DNA of 64,000 nt from Bacillota bacterium (GTDB lineage: Bacteria > Bacillota > Clostridia > Lachnospirales > Lachnospiraceae). Positions 1 through 9,237 of the stretch are shown here, piece by piece; the stretch's first letter is position 1; each line of letters begins with the position of its first letter. The stretch covers positions 124,001-188,000 of the forward strand of contig JAEWJZ010000008.1 of assembly GCA_023386315.1 (NCBI GenBank), read 5' to 3'. Position numbers and translations under genes: made by a program. The notes under the pieces are model-generated. The model searched no databases. It was not told the origin of the DNA and worked only from the letters and a program-made list of their open reading frames with translations.

Positions 1-821
1 TTGTAATTGCAAAAGCAATTGAAGACCATTACGAAGATTATGACGGCTTTGTTGTCTGCCATGGTACGGATACGATGGCTTATACAGCTGCAGCACTTTC
101 TTATCTGGTGCAGAATTCACCTAAGCCGATCGTCATAACCGGTGCTCAAAAACCCATTGACATGGAAAATACGGATGCAAGAACCAATTTATCCGACAGC
201 CTCCGTTTCGCCAGTGATGACCGGTCACACGATGTGAATATTGTTTTCGACGGCAAAGTCATTTCCGGCACAAGGGGAAAGAAAGAACGGACTAAAAGCT
301 ACAACGCCTTTTCCAGCATTAATTTCCCCTATATTGCCACAATTCAGGATGGGCATATAATTTTCTATCTGGATGATAAAAGGAACTGCTCCGGTACCCC
401 CCTGTTTTCTCATAAGCTGAACTGCAACGTGGCGCTCTTAAAACTGATCCCATCCATGTGTGCGGATGTTCTGGATTATATGGCAGGCCATTATGATGCT
501 GTTATCATCGAATCCTTCGGTGTAGGCGGCCTTCCTTCCTATGATACGGGGGATTTCTATAAAGCGATTGAAAAATGGATTTCTCAGGGAAAGACTGTGG
601 TTATGACCACCCAGGTAACCAATGAAGGCAGCAATATGTCTGTTTACGAAGTGGGACATTCTATTAAGAAAGAATTCGGTCTGCTGGAAGCATATGATAT
701 GACTCTGGAAGCCACAGTAACAAAACTCATGTGGATTCTTGGAAAGACAACCGATCCCAAGGAAATACGGGATACTTTTTATCATACGGTGAACAGAGAT
801 ATCCTCTGGACAGTATCTTAA
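1..821 (+). CDS. L-asparaginase, N-terminus cut by window edge
   Basis: Hydrolyses L-asparagine to aspartate and ammonia. The reading frame is open from base 3, so the true start and the first active-site threonine loop lie outside the window. Visible family signatures are HGTDTMAY (near bases 60-83, the second catalytic Thr-Asp pair), ITGAQKPI, and a Gly-Thr-Arg-Gly-Lys-Lys segment near base 280 that should supply the active-site lysine. The TGAQ form and the absence of export features favour the type I (cytosolic, AnsA-like) group, but the missing N-terminus leaves secretion undecided. It converges on clpB and ends in a shared terminator. Family call is firm; subtype is inference. Confidence 0.9.
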   Translation, partial: VIAKAIEDHYEDYDGFVVCHGTDTMAYTAAALSYLVQNSPKPIVITGAQKPIDMENTDARTNLSDSLRFASDDRSHDVNIVFDGKVISGTRGKKERTKSYNAFSSINFPYIATIQDGHIIFYLDDKRNCSGTPLFSHKLNCNVALLKLIPSMCADVLDYMAGHYDAVIIESFGVGGLPSYDTGDFYKAIEKWISQGKTVVMTTQVTNEGSNMSVYEVGHSIKKEFGLLEAYDMTLEATVTKLMWILGKTTDPKEIRDTFYHTVNRDILWTVS

Positions 822-846
822 TTGAAAAGTCTGATGATTCCGACAT

Positions 847-878
847 AATAAGGGAGCCGAAACTCTGGCTCCCTTATT
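847..878. terminator. Bidirectional terminator between asparaginase and clpB
   Basis: A perfect 12-bp stem (847-858 with 867-878) and an 8-base loop, A-rich before and T-rich after, lie between two converging genes, so one hairpin can end both transcripts. Confidence 0.85.
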
Positions 879-912
879 ACACATATTAATCGGTTTTAAA
901 TCTATCTGCCTT

Positions 913-3501
913 TTATTCCAGATATGCAATCAGCTTTTCCCCATCTTGTGAAACATCAATTACGATAGTACTGCCTGCATGTATCTCATCTCCAAGGATC
1001 ACCCTTGCCGCAAGTGTCTCCACATGCTTTTGCAGATAACGTTTTAACGGTCTGGCACCATACACCGGATCATACCCCTGCTCTACTACAAATTCACCGG
1101 CCTGGTCAGTCAGTTCGATTCTGATCTCACGATCCTCCAGCCTCCGGTTTAGATCCTTCATCAGCAGACTCACAATACCGGAAATATTACTCTTATCCAG
1201 AGGCTTAAACAGAATAATTTCATCCAGACGGTTTAAAAACTCCGGTCTGAAATGGGCTCTTAAGTCTCCCATTACCATCTCTTCTGCCTCTTTTCTGATA
1301 TTTCCTTCGCTGTCTATTCCCGTAAGAAGATACTGAGATCCGATGTTTGATGTCATAATTATAATGGTATTTTTAAAGTCAACGGTTTTTCCTGTGGAAT
1401 CGGTGATCCGCCCATCATCAAGAACCTGCAAAAGCACATTAAATACATCCGGATGTGCTTTTTCAACTTCATCAAAAAGTACCACGGAATATGGTTTTCT
1501 GCGGACTGCTTCTGTCAGCTGGCCTCCCTCGTCATAGCCTACATATCCGGGAGGTGCTCCGATGAGTCTGGATACGGAATGCTTTTCCATGTATTCGCTC
1601 ATATCGATTCGGACAATGTTGTTTTCTTCATCAAACAGGCTTTCTGCAAGTGCCTTGGCAAGCTCTGTTTTTCCCACGCCGGTAGGTCCTAAAAAGAGAA
1701 AGGAACCGATCGGCTTGGTTGGATCCTTAATTCCAGCCTTGGACCTGATAATTGCTTCAGTCACCTTTAATACGGCTTCCTCCTGTCCAATGACTCTTTT
1801 GTGAAGTTCCTGATCCAGATGAAGAGTCTTATTTCTCTCGCTCTCAGTCAGCCGGGCAACGGGGATTCCCGTCCATTTGGATACAATCCTTGCAATTTCA
1901 TCCTCGGTAACGCTTTCCCGAACCAGGCTTAAATCCTGATTTTTTACCCGTTCCTCTTCCTGTGCAAGCTCCTTCTGAAGTTGTGGCAGTCTGCCATATT
2001 GCAGCTCTGCCGCACGGTTTAAGTCATATTTCTGCTGTGCTGTCTGAATTTCTCTGTTTAAATTTTCAATCTCTTCTCTTAAAGAAGAAAGACGTTCTAC
2101 CGATGCCTTTTCATTCTCCCACTGAGCCTTCTGTGATGCAAATTCGTCGTGCAGCTCTGCCAGTTCTTTCTGCAGTTCTGCCAGACGGTCCTGACTTAAC
2201 CGGTCAGTTTCTTTCTTTAACGCAGCTTCTTCTATCTCCATCTGCATAATCCGTCTTGAAAGCTCATCGAGTTCAGAAGGCATGGAATCCAGCTCTGTCT
2301 TTATCATGGCACAGGCTTCATCCACCAGGTCGATGGCCTTATCCGGAAGAAAACGCTCACTGATATAGCGGTCAGAAAGAGTTGCGGCAGATACCAGGGC
2401 AGAATCTGTGATCTTCACCCCGTGATAAACCTCATACCGCTCCTTTAATCCCCTTAAGATTGAAATCGTATCTTCCACTGTGGGTTCATCCACCATAACC
2501 GGCTGAAATCTCCGTTCCAGGGCCTGATCTTTTTCAATATACTGACGGTATTCGTCCAGAGTAGTCGCACCGATGCAGTGAAGTTCTCCCCTGGCGAGCA
2601 TGGGTTTGAGCATATTACCTGCATCCATGGAGCCCTCTGTCTTTCCTGCTCCAACAATGGTGTGAAGCTCATCAATGAAAAGGATGATCTGGCCGTCGCT
2701 TTTTTTCACCTCATCAAGAACTGCCTTTAAACGTTCTTCAAATTCTCCCCGGTACTTTGCACCCGCAAGCAAGGCACCCATATCAAGGGCAAACAGCTTT
2801 TTATCCTTTAATCCCTCCGGTATATCCCCTCTTACGATTCTCTGAGCCAGCCCTTCTACAACCGCTGTCTTACCTACGCCTGGCTCGCCGATTAAAACCG
2901 GGTTGTTTTTAGTCTTTCTGGATAGAATCCTGACTACGTTGCGGATTTCGCTGTCTCTTCCTATTACCGGATCCAGTTTCTGTTCTCTGGCCCGTTCTAC
3001 CATGTCGTATCCATACTTTGTAAGGGTATCGTAGGTAGCCTCCGGATTGTCGCTTACAACCCGCTGGTTGCCTCTGACCGTAGACAAAGCTGTTAAAAAG
3101 TTTTCTCTGGTTATGCCGTAGCTGCGAAACAATTCCTTTAATGTTCTTGACGGCTGCTTTAACATAGCCAGGAATAAATGCTCAACGGAAACATACTGGT
3201 CTCCCATTCCCTTCGCTTCATCCTCGGCACTGATTAAAACTTTATTTAAATCATTGCTGATAAAAAGCTGTCCTCCGCTCACTTTAGGAAGCTTTTGTAT
3301 TGCCCCTGCGGCCTCATCAAGAAACTGTTCCTTTTGTATATTCATCTTTGTAACCAGTTTTAAAATCAGGCTGTCTTCAATGGTAAGAAGACTGTAAAGC
3401 ATGTGCTCCTGCTCAATCTGCTGGTTCCCGTATTCATATGCAAGCTTTTCGCAATTCTTTACAGCCTCCATGGACTTCTGTGTAAATTTATTAATGTTCA
3501 C
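913..3501 (-). CDS. clpB: ClpB disaggregase (Hsp100 AAA+ chaperone)
   Basis: ATP-driven cytosolic disaggregase that works with DnaK to pull proteins out of aggregates. The order is a Clp N-terminal double repeat (about 1-145), first AAA+ domain with Walker A GEPGVGKT (205-212), a long coiled-coil middle domain rich in Glu/Leu/Lys (about 390-510), second AAA+ domain with GPTGVGKT, and the ClpB C-terminal domain. Length, 862 aa, is normal. I choose a GTG start at 3501 because an AAAGGAGG site lies 8 bases upstream; starting further up at 3537 would add 12 residues with no ribosome site. A sigma-A promoter is present, but no CIRCE element is seen. Confidence 0.96.
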   Translation of the reverse strand: MNINKFTQKSMEAVKNCEKLAYEYGNQQIEQEHMLYSLLTIEDSLILKLVTKMNIQKEQFLDEAAGAIQKLPKVSGGQLFISNDLNKVLISAEDEAKGMGDQYVSVEHLFLAMLKQPSRTLKELFRSYGITRENFLTALSTVRGNQRVVSDNPEATYDTLTKYGYDMVERAREQKLDPVIGRDSEIRNVVRILSRKTKNNPVLIGEPGVGKTAVVEGLAQRIVRGDIPEGLKDKKLFALDMGALLAGAKYRGEFEERLKAVLDEVKKSDGQIILFIDELHTIVGAGKTEGSMDAGNMLKPMLARGELHCIGATTLDEYRQYIEKDQALERRFQPVMVDEPTVEDTISILRGLKERYEVYHGVKITDSALVSAATLSDRYISERFLPDKAIDLVDEACAMIKTELDSMPSELDELSRRIMQMEIEEAALKKETDRLSQDRLAELQKELAELHDEFASQKAQWENEKASVERLSSLREEIENLNREIQTAQQKYDLNRAAELQYGRLPQLQKELAQEEERVKNQDLSLVRESVTEDEIARIVSKWTGIPVARLTESERNKTLHLDQELHKRVIGQEEAVLKVTEAIIRSKAGIKDPTKPIGSFLFLGPTGVGKTELAKALAESLFDEENNIVRIDMSEYMEKHSVSRLIGAPPGYVGYDEGGQLTEAVRRKPYSVVLFDEVEKAHPDVFNVLLQVLDDGRITDSTGKTVDFKNTIIIMTSNIGSQYLLTGIDSEGNIRKEAEEMVMGDLRAHFRPEFLNRLDEIILFKPLDKSNISGIVSLLMKDLNRRLEDREIRIELTDQAGEFVVEQGYDPVYGARPLKRYLQKHVETLAARVILGDEIHAGSTIVIDVSQDGEKLIAYLE

Positions 3502-3558
3502 GGCAATTTCCTCCTTTATCCGGTTATGTGCAAACATTGCCTCATTTGTTCTATATGT

Positions 3559-3587
3559 AATATAACAAACGCAGAGAACTGTGTCAA
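3559..3587 (-). promoter_or_regulatory. Promoter of clpB
   Basis: On the minus strand TTGACA (3582-3587) and TATATT (3559-3564) are separated by exactly 17 bp, about 60 bases before the GTG start. No inverted repeat of the HrcA/CIRCE type is found around it. Confidence 0.75.
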
Positions 3588-3646
3588 GATCCTTTTAACT
3601 AAAATCACAGATTTATAAATAATATCTTACGGTTTCCTTTCCCTCA

Positions 3647-3675
3647 TTGTTTTTTCCCAGGGGTTCGCTTATAAT
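3647..3675 (+). promoter_or_regulatory. Promoter of cell-wall-binding-repeat gene
   Basis: TTGTTT (3647-3652), 17 bp, then a perfect TATAAT (3670-3675), 40 bases before the start codon at 3716. Confidence 0.65.
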
Positions 3676-3715
3676 CGATTCATACAATTTCTGAATAAAC
3701 CGGAAGGAGGAGAAT

Positions 3716-4261
3716 ATGAACGACAGACGCCGCTTGTTTCCGGCCCCTGCCATCCGCCTGTCAGCCGCCGTGCTTTTATCCGTGTGGTTTGCTGCATACG
3801 GCACAGACTATTTAATCAGCTATGCCCATACAAAAGATGAATCCATCTATATTTCCGGAAACTGGGTGAAGGATGATGCCGGCTGGCGGTACTTCAACCA
3901 GTGGAATTCCAAATATCCAGCCGGACAGTGGATCGAATATCAGGGTAATTCCTATTATTTTATGGATAATGGATATATGGCTACCGGATGGCGCTATTTA
4001 AACGGTCATTGGTATTACTTTAATCCTGAGGAAGGAAGAACAGAAGGTGCCATGGTAACCGGCTGGATTCGTGATAATCATTATAATGCCACATTTTATA
4101 CAAACCAGATAGGTATTATGGTGACCGGATGGCACAAGGTCGACGGCAGCTGGTATTATTTTAACCCCGGGCATGACGGTGTTGTGGGGCAGATGGCAGT
4201 CAGCCGTGTCGTGGATGGTTCTTATGTGAATGCTGATGGAAAGATGAATGAAGAAAAATGA
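3716..4261 (+). CDS. Small exported protein with cell-wall-binding repeats
   Basis: A 181-aa protein with a basic N-terminus and one hydrophobic stretch (about 12-35), likely a signal peptide or anchor. The rest is tandem aromatic-glycine repeats of the choline/cell-wall-binding type 1 family: units containing GWRYFNQW, TGWRYLNGHWYYFN, TGWIRD and TGWHKVDGSWYYFNP. Such repeats bind teichoic acid choline or other wall polymers. There is no catalytic domain, so it may be an adhesin-like or structural wall protein or an accessory to another enzyme. AAGGAGG precedes the ATG. It stands alone, with its own promoter and terminator. Function beyond wall binding is unknown. Confidence 0.82.
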   Translation: MNDRRRLFPAPAIRLSAAVLLSVWFAAYGTDYLISYAHTKDESIYISGNWVKDDAGWRYFNQWNSKYPAGQWIEYQGNSYYFMDNGYMATGWRYLNGHWYYFNPEEGRTEGAMVTGWIRDNHYNATFYTNQIGIMVTGWHKVDGSWYYFNPGHDGVVGQMAVSRVVDGSYVNADGKMNEEK

Positions 4262-4298
4262 GAGGGAAATAATTGCTAAGAATTATTTCCCTCTCATT
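4257..4298. terminator. Long perfect hairpin terminator
   Basis: An 18-bp perfect stem (4257-4274 with 4281-4298) around a 6-base loop overlaps the stop codon of the wall-binding-repeat gene and separates it from the convergent permease gene. Confidence 0.8.
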
Positions 4299-4341
4299 GA
4301 ATCGTACCTGTGGGTTTCGTGTCCGGCTCTAATCCATATTA

Positions 4342-5673
4342 TTACTGAAGCTCGTAGCTCTTTTCCATCTGTACTTTTCCTGACTTCTGTCTAAGTGTTG
4401 AATAAATAAAGAATAAAGTAATTAATACAACCGTAACAATGACTAATGTTGGTTTCAGGTTGCGCAGTGATAGCCCGATTACAAATAAAGTTACACAAAG
4501 GCAGAATATCATCAATGCATAGAATGCTGGTTTTGTAATCTTAAAGTATCTATTTTCCCAGGCATCAGGAATACGTTTTGGAAGACAAATTACAGCAACA
4601 ATTGCAACGACGTCTGAGATACGGCTGATGAGAATTGAATTGCTTGTAATTGTACTGATACTAAAATTTAACAGTACCGGAACTACCGAAATAATGTAAA
4701 TAACTGTAAGTAAGATATAAGGAGCTCCTAAGTTGTTTGTTACCGCCATCTTTTTTGAGAACCATCCATCTCTTGCCATCTGATGGAATGGACGGGAAAA
4801 AACAGTAAAGGACGAATTCAGAGTTGTTGCAAGTGCCATGATTGGTCCACCAATAATAAACGCATAATACAATGGACGGGAAAGAATCTGGCCAGCTGCA
4901 AGTGTCAGTGGTTTACCAGCGACCTGATCGATTGGAAGAACGCCGGAAGCAACAACTGCAATTAATCCATATACAACAAGAATAACTCCACTGGCTGCAA
5001 TAATTGCAAAAGGAACATCACGGCGCGGATTTTTAGCTTCCTTACTAAAAGCAACAATAAATGACTGACCTGTACAGGAGAAAACTAATAATAATGTACC
5101 ATTGAAAAATCCGCTGGCACCGCCTGTGAAAAATTCCCGTGATGAAAAATCAAATGTACCTGGACGTAAGTTGAAAAGACCAACTACAATGAACACAGCC
5201 AGACCAACTAAAAGGCAGACAGACATCACATTCTGAATCTTTGCCATGAATTTTACGCCCAACATATTTGCAATCCAGAATAATGTGATTGCAATAACTG
5301 CAGTTACTTTGATATTAACACTTGGGAATAAGGCATTCAGATAAGTTCCAAGGCCCAGTCCAAACATACCGCAGGCAAAACTGTTCAAAGTAAAGGCCAT
5401 TCCATACATTCCGCCCCATCGTTCACCAAGAATTGTTGCAACAAATGTATAGTTTCCACCATTTACACGAATCATACTGCTTAGCATAATATACGGAAAT
5501 ATAATACATAATCCAAGAACAACAGCAAATACATAAGCAAGCCATACAGATCGGCCAGTTACACCGATTGCCTGTCCTACTAATGTTACAACACCGGCAC
5601 CAATTACCTGCCCTACTGCTAAAGACAATAATTCTCTAAAGCCAAGAGTTCCTTTACCAGAAGTACTTTCCAT
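4342..5673 (-). CDS. APC-superfamily amino acid permease
   Basis: A 443-aa integral membrane protein with about 12 hydrophobic segments. The N-terminal signature of the amino acid-polyamine-organocation family is clear: a GxGxG-like unwound first helix (VGQVIGAGVVTLVG, about 16-30). It should carry a small amino-acid-like or organic-cation substrate by proton or sodium coupling. It follows the enolase-superfamily gene by 11 bases and has an AAGGAG site, so both are one operon; the operon is opposite a GntR regulator. Its presence suggests that the dehydratase substrate is an amino acid derivative rather than a simple sugar acid, which is inference. Substrate cannot be read from sequence. Confidence 0.85.
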   Translation of the reverse strand: MESTSGKGTLGFRELLSLAVGQVIGAGVVTLVGQAIGVTGRSVWLAYVFAVVLGLCIIFPYIMLSSMIRVNGGNYTFVATILGERWGGMYGMAFTLNSFACGMFGLGLGTYLNALFPSVNIKVTAVIAITLFWIANMLGVKFMAKIQNVMSVCLLVGLAVFIVVGLFNLRPGTFDFSSREFFTGGASGFFNGTLLLVFSCTGQSFIVAFSKEAKNPRRDVPFAIIAASGVILVVYGLIAVVASGVLPIDQVAGKPLTLAAGQILSRPLYYAFIIGGPIMALATTLNSSFTVFSRPFHQMARDGWFSKKMAVTNNLGAPYILLTVIYIISVVPVLLNFSISTITSNSILISRISDVVAIVAVICLPKRIPDAWENRYFKITKPAFYALMIFCLCVTLFVIGLSLRNLKPTLVIVTVVLITLFFIYSTLRQKSGKVQMEKSYELQ

Positions 5674-5684
5674 ATTTTTTCTCC

Positions 5685-6881
5685 TTATTTGATTGTCACG
5701 ATTTCAGCTGTTTCAATTGCTCTCTTAGACAATTCCTGTCCAATACCTGGTAATTCAGGTAATTCAAAGTATCCTTTTACTGGCTGGTAGTTGTATTCAC
5801 ACTGCTGAATTGTACCACTTGTAGTATTTGCGATATGATGCTCATGAATAATGAAGTTTGGAATAGCTGCCTCCAGATGAAGAGCAATTGCAACACTGAT
5901 TGGACTTGAACATACATGGCACTGAACACCTATATCATAAATATGAGCCATATCAGCAATCTTCTTACACTCTGTGATACCACCACAGTTTCCGATATCC
6001 GGCTGAATCATAGATAAGCTTCCGTTTTCAAGAAATGGGAGGAATCCCCATCTTGTATATGTTCTCTCACCAGTAGTTAATGGAATGCTTGTATTCTCAG
6101 AAATTTTCTTCATAACTCCAGGATTTAATGGTGTACATCCTTCTTCCAGGAACATAACATCATACTGCTCAGCCATCTTAGCAAACTGAATAGCAGTGTT
6201 AGCATCAGTCATAGCATGGTTTTCAATTATAATATCAATATCTGGTCCAACAGTTTTACGAACTGCAGATAATCTCTCCTCTGCCAGTCTCATAGTCTCT
6301 CTGCTTAAATGACCAGTTGTATCTAAATGAGTAAGAATTTTTCCCTGTCGGTCAAAACGAAGGAAATTGATCTTGATTGCCTCATATCCCTCTTCTACAG
6401 CCTTTGTTGCTGCCTCACAGTAGAGTAAAGCATCTCCACCTTGTGTCTGTGCCGGATTGAACTTATCAATTCCCCATCCAAACTGGAGCTGACTTGCATA
6501 AGTCCTTAATTTGCTGCGCTGCTTTCCTCCAAGTAACTGGTACAGTGGAAGATTTGCAACTTTTCCTTTAATATCCCAGAGAGCTGTATCAATAGCGCTG
6601 ATTGCAGCCATCATGATAGCTCCATTTCCCTGCCCCCAGAAAGATACTTTAAAAAGCTTTTCCCAAATCACTTCGTTAGCCAATGGATCCATACCAATAA
6701 TTAATGGGCCAAAATCTTTTAACAGCTCATATGCACCTCTTGCTCCTGTCCCAATTGCAACTGCTGCTTCGCCTAAACCATAGAAGCCTTCATCTGTGTT
6801 AATTCGACAGATGACTGGACGTGATCCACCACATCCGTTGTCCTTTTCCAGGGCCATAACATCCATACTGGTAATTTTCAT
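5685..6881 (-). CDS. Enolase-superfamily sugar-acid/hydroxy-acid dehydratase or epimerase
   Basis: A 398-aa member of the mandelate racemase/muconate lactonizing enzyme group. These enzymes abstract the proton next to a carboxylate with Mg2+ help. The capping domain is at about 1-130 and the barrel after it. Metal-site strands are seen as IIIENHAM (about residue 219), FLEEG (about 245) and TGERTYTRWGF (about 270); a late histidine in QCHVCSS fits the galactonate/mannonate dehydratase-type acid-base His. The first ligand position, usually Asp in Asp-x-His, reads Glu-Asn-His here. It resembles galactonate dehydratase but is not assigned to a substrate. First gene of the operon, transcribed away from the GntR gene. 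Confidence 0.82.
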   Translation of the reverse strand: MKITSMDVMALEKDNGCGGSRPVICRINTDEGFYGLGEAAVAIGTGARGAYELLKDFGPLIIGMDPLANEVIWEKLFKVSFWGQGNGAIMMAAISAIDTALWDIKGKVANLPLYQLLGGKQRSKLRTYASQLQFGWGIDKFNPAQTQGGDALLYCEAATKAVEEGYEAIKINFLRFDRQGKILTHLDTTGHLSRETMRLAEERLSAVRKTVGPDIDIIIENHAMTDANTAIQFAKMAEQYDVMFLEEGCTPLNPGVMKKISENTSIPLTTGERTYTRWGFLPFLENGSLSMIQPDIGNCGGITECKKIADMAHIYDIGVQCHVCSSPISVAIALHLEAAIPNFIIHEHHIANTTSGTIQQCEYNYQPVKGYFELPELPGIGQELSKRAIETAEIVTIK

Positions 6882-6917
6882 AGTTTTCTTCTCCTTAACA
6901 TATGTTTATATGTATAA

Positions 6918-6942
6918 ATGTAAGTTGTATGACAACTTACAT
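6918..6942. promoter_or_regulatory. 25-bp palindrome, likely GntR operator
   Basis: Perfect 11-bp arms (6918-6928 and 6932-6942) around ATG. The core TTGTATGACAA fits the TNGTNNNACNA pattern known for FadR-type GntR regulators. It overlaps the -10 box of the dehydratase promoter, so binding would block that promoter; the regulator is presumably the adjacent gene at 7139. Confidence 0.72.
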
Positions 6943-6969
6943 ATTACAACTATGTTTTATGTTTGTCAA
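6941..6969 (-). promoter_or_regulatory. Promoter of dehydratase-permease operon
   Basis: Minus-strand TTGACA (6964-6969), 17 bp, TAATAT (6941-6946). The palindrome at 6918-6942 covers the -10 and the predicted start site. Confidence 0.65.
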
Positions 6970-7075
6970 TAAGTACATTACTACTCATTGAATTTCCGTT
7001 AAAATCCCCTAATTAATCTTATATTTTTTTAGCACTTTAACGAAAATTTGTAGAAGAAGGATACCAATGCTTTTC

Positions 7076-7104
7076 TTGACATTCGCATTTAATGCCGATA
7101 TACT
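7076..7104 (+). promoter_or_regulatory. Promoter of GntR gene
   Basis: TTGACA (7076-7081), 17 bp, TATACT (7099-7104), 35 bases before the ATG at 7139. A strong sigma-A-type match. The palindrome lies about 135 bp upstream, so autoregulation through that site is not obvious. Confidence 0.72.
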
Positions 7105-7138
7105 TTAATCAGTCAATAAGATATGGAGTATAAATTAA

Positions 7139-7834
7139 ATGGAAAATTTGCCAAAAATAGCAAGAAAAAGTGTATCAGATCAGGTCTTTGACATGTTAAA
7201 AGACTATATTATACAAGGCAAGTTCAAAGTGGGGGAAAAAATCCCATCAGAAAATGAACTTACAAAAATGCTGGGAGTTAGCCGTCCTTCCATCAAAGCT
7301 GCTGTAGAGCGATTGCGCGCAATGGGACTTATTGATATCCGCGTTGGTGATGGAAGCTATGTAAAACAATTTAGTACAGCTGAATATATTGCAAACTATG
7401 CAGATTTTATTATGGATGAACAGAATGTATCTGAAATTGTCGAAGTTCGTCGAGCATTAGAATTGGAAAGCCTATCACTTGCCATAAAAAAAGCAGAGCC
7501 GGATGATATCGAACAATTAAAGCTCATATGTGACAACCTGGTTGATGCATTTAAACGTAAAGATTACGCCAAAGGTGCTGCCTATGATTTTGAATTTCAT
7601 CTTCAGATTTGCAGATGTTCAAAAAATAAATATTTTCCAATGATGTATGAACTAATTGGAAGTTTGATTTATAAGCAAATTGAGCTTTTCTCAAGTAACA
7701 TATATAAAAAATATGCTTCCTCTATCCTGATTGATGATCACGTAAAAATGTATCAGGCTATAAAAGAAAAAGATTTTACACTCTGCCATCAACTTTTTAC
7801 AAACATGATAGATATAAACACACATATGGATTAA
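7139..7834 (+). CDS. GntR/FadR-family transcriptional regulator
   Basis: A 231-aa regulator: winged helix at about 10-78 (ENELTKMLGVSRPSIKAAV is the recognition region, followed by the wing motif VGDGSYV), then an FCD all-helical ligand domain with the conserved acidic/His pattern (DFEFHLQICR, DDHVKMY) that usually binds a metal and a small carboxylate. It is divergent from the dehydratase-permease operon, which carries a FadR-type palindrome on its promoter, so it most likely represses that operon and is released by the substrate or a pathway intermediate. Target is inference from position; family is certain. Confidence 0.9.
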   Translation: MENLPKIARKSVSDQVFDMLKDYIIQGKFKVGEKIPSENELTKMLGVSRPSIKAAVERLRAMGLIDIRVGDGSYVKQFSTAEYIANYADFIMDEQNVSEIVEVRRALELESLSLAIKKAEPDDIEQLKLICDNLVDAFKRKDYAKGAAYDFEFHLQICRCSKNKYFPMMYELIGSLIYKQIELFSSNIYKKYASSILIDDHVKMYQAIKEKDFTLCHQLFTNMIDINTHMD

Positions 7835-7894
7835 CAAAACTTAAGCAGGCAGATTAGCAGAAATACGAAAATAGGGTTTTATACCATAAAAAAA

Positions 7895-7923
7895 GGCAGT
7901 GCCGTTAACTAACGGACACTGCC
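7895..7923. terminator. Bidirectional terminator, GntR / MATE
   Basis: GGCAGTG (7895-7901) pairs with CACTGCC (7917-7923), extended by CCGTTA/TAACGG with one bulged A. Flanked by a run of A on the left and T on the right, it serves both converging genes and overlaps the stop codon of the MATE gene. Confidence 0.78.
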
Positions 7924-9227
7924 CTTTTTTCAATCCCCCGAAACCGCAGTCCAAATACAACAGCACGGAAAAACCAGTCAATAAACATTCCATACCAGAT
8001 CCCCATTACTCCCAGATTCATAATCTGTACAAAAAAATAGGCAGATGCAATCCGAAAGAGCCACATAGAGAAAACCGAGACAGCCATGGTGAATTTGGCA
8101 TCCATGGAAGCTCTTAAAGAATATGGAATCGTAAATGCTATTGGCCACACAATCATAGCATAGCTGTGTGCCTCGATCATCTGTACAGAAATCCTGGCCG
8201 CTTCTTTGGAAAGGTGATAAATGGAAACAAGCTGACCGGAAAATAAAATCATGGCAGCACACAATACCACAAGAATTGCGTAATTAACCATGACTAAACG
8301 TCTGGTATAATGCTTTGCCTGCTTTCTTTCACCTGCTCCCACGCACTGGCCCACTATTGTGATCAGCCCTAAGCCAATGGCGGTGCCGGGAAGGTAAAGC
8401 AGCGTCACGAGATTGGAAGCTACCGCATAGCTTGCAATCGCCGCAGTTCCCAGAGAGGATACCAGACTCTGCAGTGCAATCTTTCCAAACTGGAACATGC
8501 CGTTTTCCAGTCCGTTGGGAATCCCGACCGACAGAATGTTTCTTATCATATGAAAATCGGGCCTTAATTCGTCAAGCCGTTTGATTCTGACTGTATTATC
8601 AGGATTTTGAATCAGATAAAACATCATAACTGCTGCTACAATACGGCTGGCAAGGGTGGGAAATGCCACACCGGCCACCCCCATGTGCAGCCCGAAAACA
8701 CAGACAGCATTGCCTGCGATGTTTATGGTATTCATCACCATAGATACCACCATGGAAACCTTGGAGTTACCCATGGAACGAAACAGCGCTGCACAGGAAT
8801 TATAAATCGCCATAAAGGGATAGGATAACGCTGTGATTCTAAAGTATATCACTGCATCACTCATCACCTGAGTTTCCACATTTCCGAATATTGATGCCAG
8901 CAAAAACCTGTTTCCTGCCAATGCAATTATGGATACTGCCAGTGACAATACCGTAGTCACACCTATGAGCTGACCTGCTGCCTTACATGCATTTTCCGAC
9001 TGCTTTTTACCAAGATACTGGGCTGAAATAACAGCTCCCCCGGTAGCCAGGGCAGACAGGATCTGGAGTATCAGTATGCTGATGGAATCAACAAGGGAAA
9101 CTCCGGATACCGCTGCTTCTCCGACTGCCGCCACCATGACCACATCTGCCATCCCTACCAAAACTGCCAGGATCTGTTCCACAATTAAAGGGGCCAGCAG
9201 CCGGATCAAATCTTTTCTATTAAACAT
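7905..9227 (-). CDS. MATE-family multidrug/toxin efflux transporter
   Basis: A 440-aa, 12-helix cation-drug antiporter of the MATE family (DinF/NorM-like), with the two related halves and the conserved N-half motif AVSGVSLVDS and the AAxFRSMGNSK-type loop. It exports cationic or other toxic compounds across the membrane. I take ATG at 9227, which has GAGG 9 bases upstream overlapping the stop of the preceding gene; the longer reading from 9254 would need a TTG start inside that gene. It follows the Gfo/Idh gene by 10 bases and so is likely cotranscribed with it. Substrate unknown. Confidence 0.88.
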   Translation of the reverse strand: MFNRKDLIRLLAPLIVEQILAVLVGMADVVMVAAVGEAAVSGVSLVDSISILILQILSALATGGAVISAQYLGKKQSENACKAAGQLIGVTTVLSLAVSIIALAGNRFLLASIFGNVETQVMSDAVIYFRITALSYPFMAIYNSCAALFRSMGNSKVSMVVSMVMNTINIAGNAVCVFGLHMGVAGVAFPTLASRIVAAVMMFYLIQNPDNTVRIKRLDELRPDFHMIRNILSVGIPNGLENGMFQFGKIALQSLVSSLGTAAIASYAVASNLVTLLYLPGTAIGLGLITIVGQCVGAGERKQAKHYTRRLVMVNYAILVVLCAAMILFSGQLVSIYHLSKEAARISVQMIEAHSYAMIVWPIAFTIPYSLRASMDAKFTMAVSVFSMWLFRIASAYFFVQIMNLGVMGIWYGMFIDWFFRAVVFGLRFRGIEKRAVSVS

Positions 9228-9237
9228 ACCAGTATCC

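Noticed and set aside
3501..3600. CIRCE (HrcA) or CtsR operator before clpB
   Set aside because: No TTAGCACTC-N9-GAGTGCTAA or tandem heptad repeat is present; only a sigma-A promoter.
4257..4298. The 18-bp palindrome as a regulatory element or transposon end
   Set aside because: It overlaps the stop codon between converging genes and has the form of a bidirectional terminator, which is the simpler explanation.
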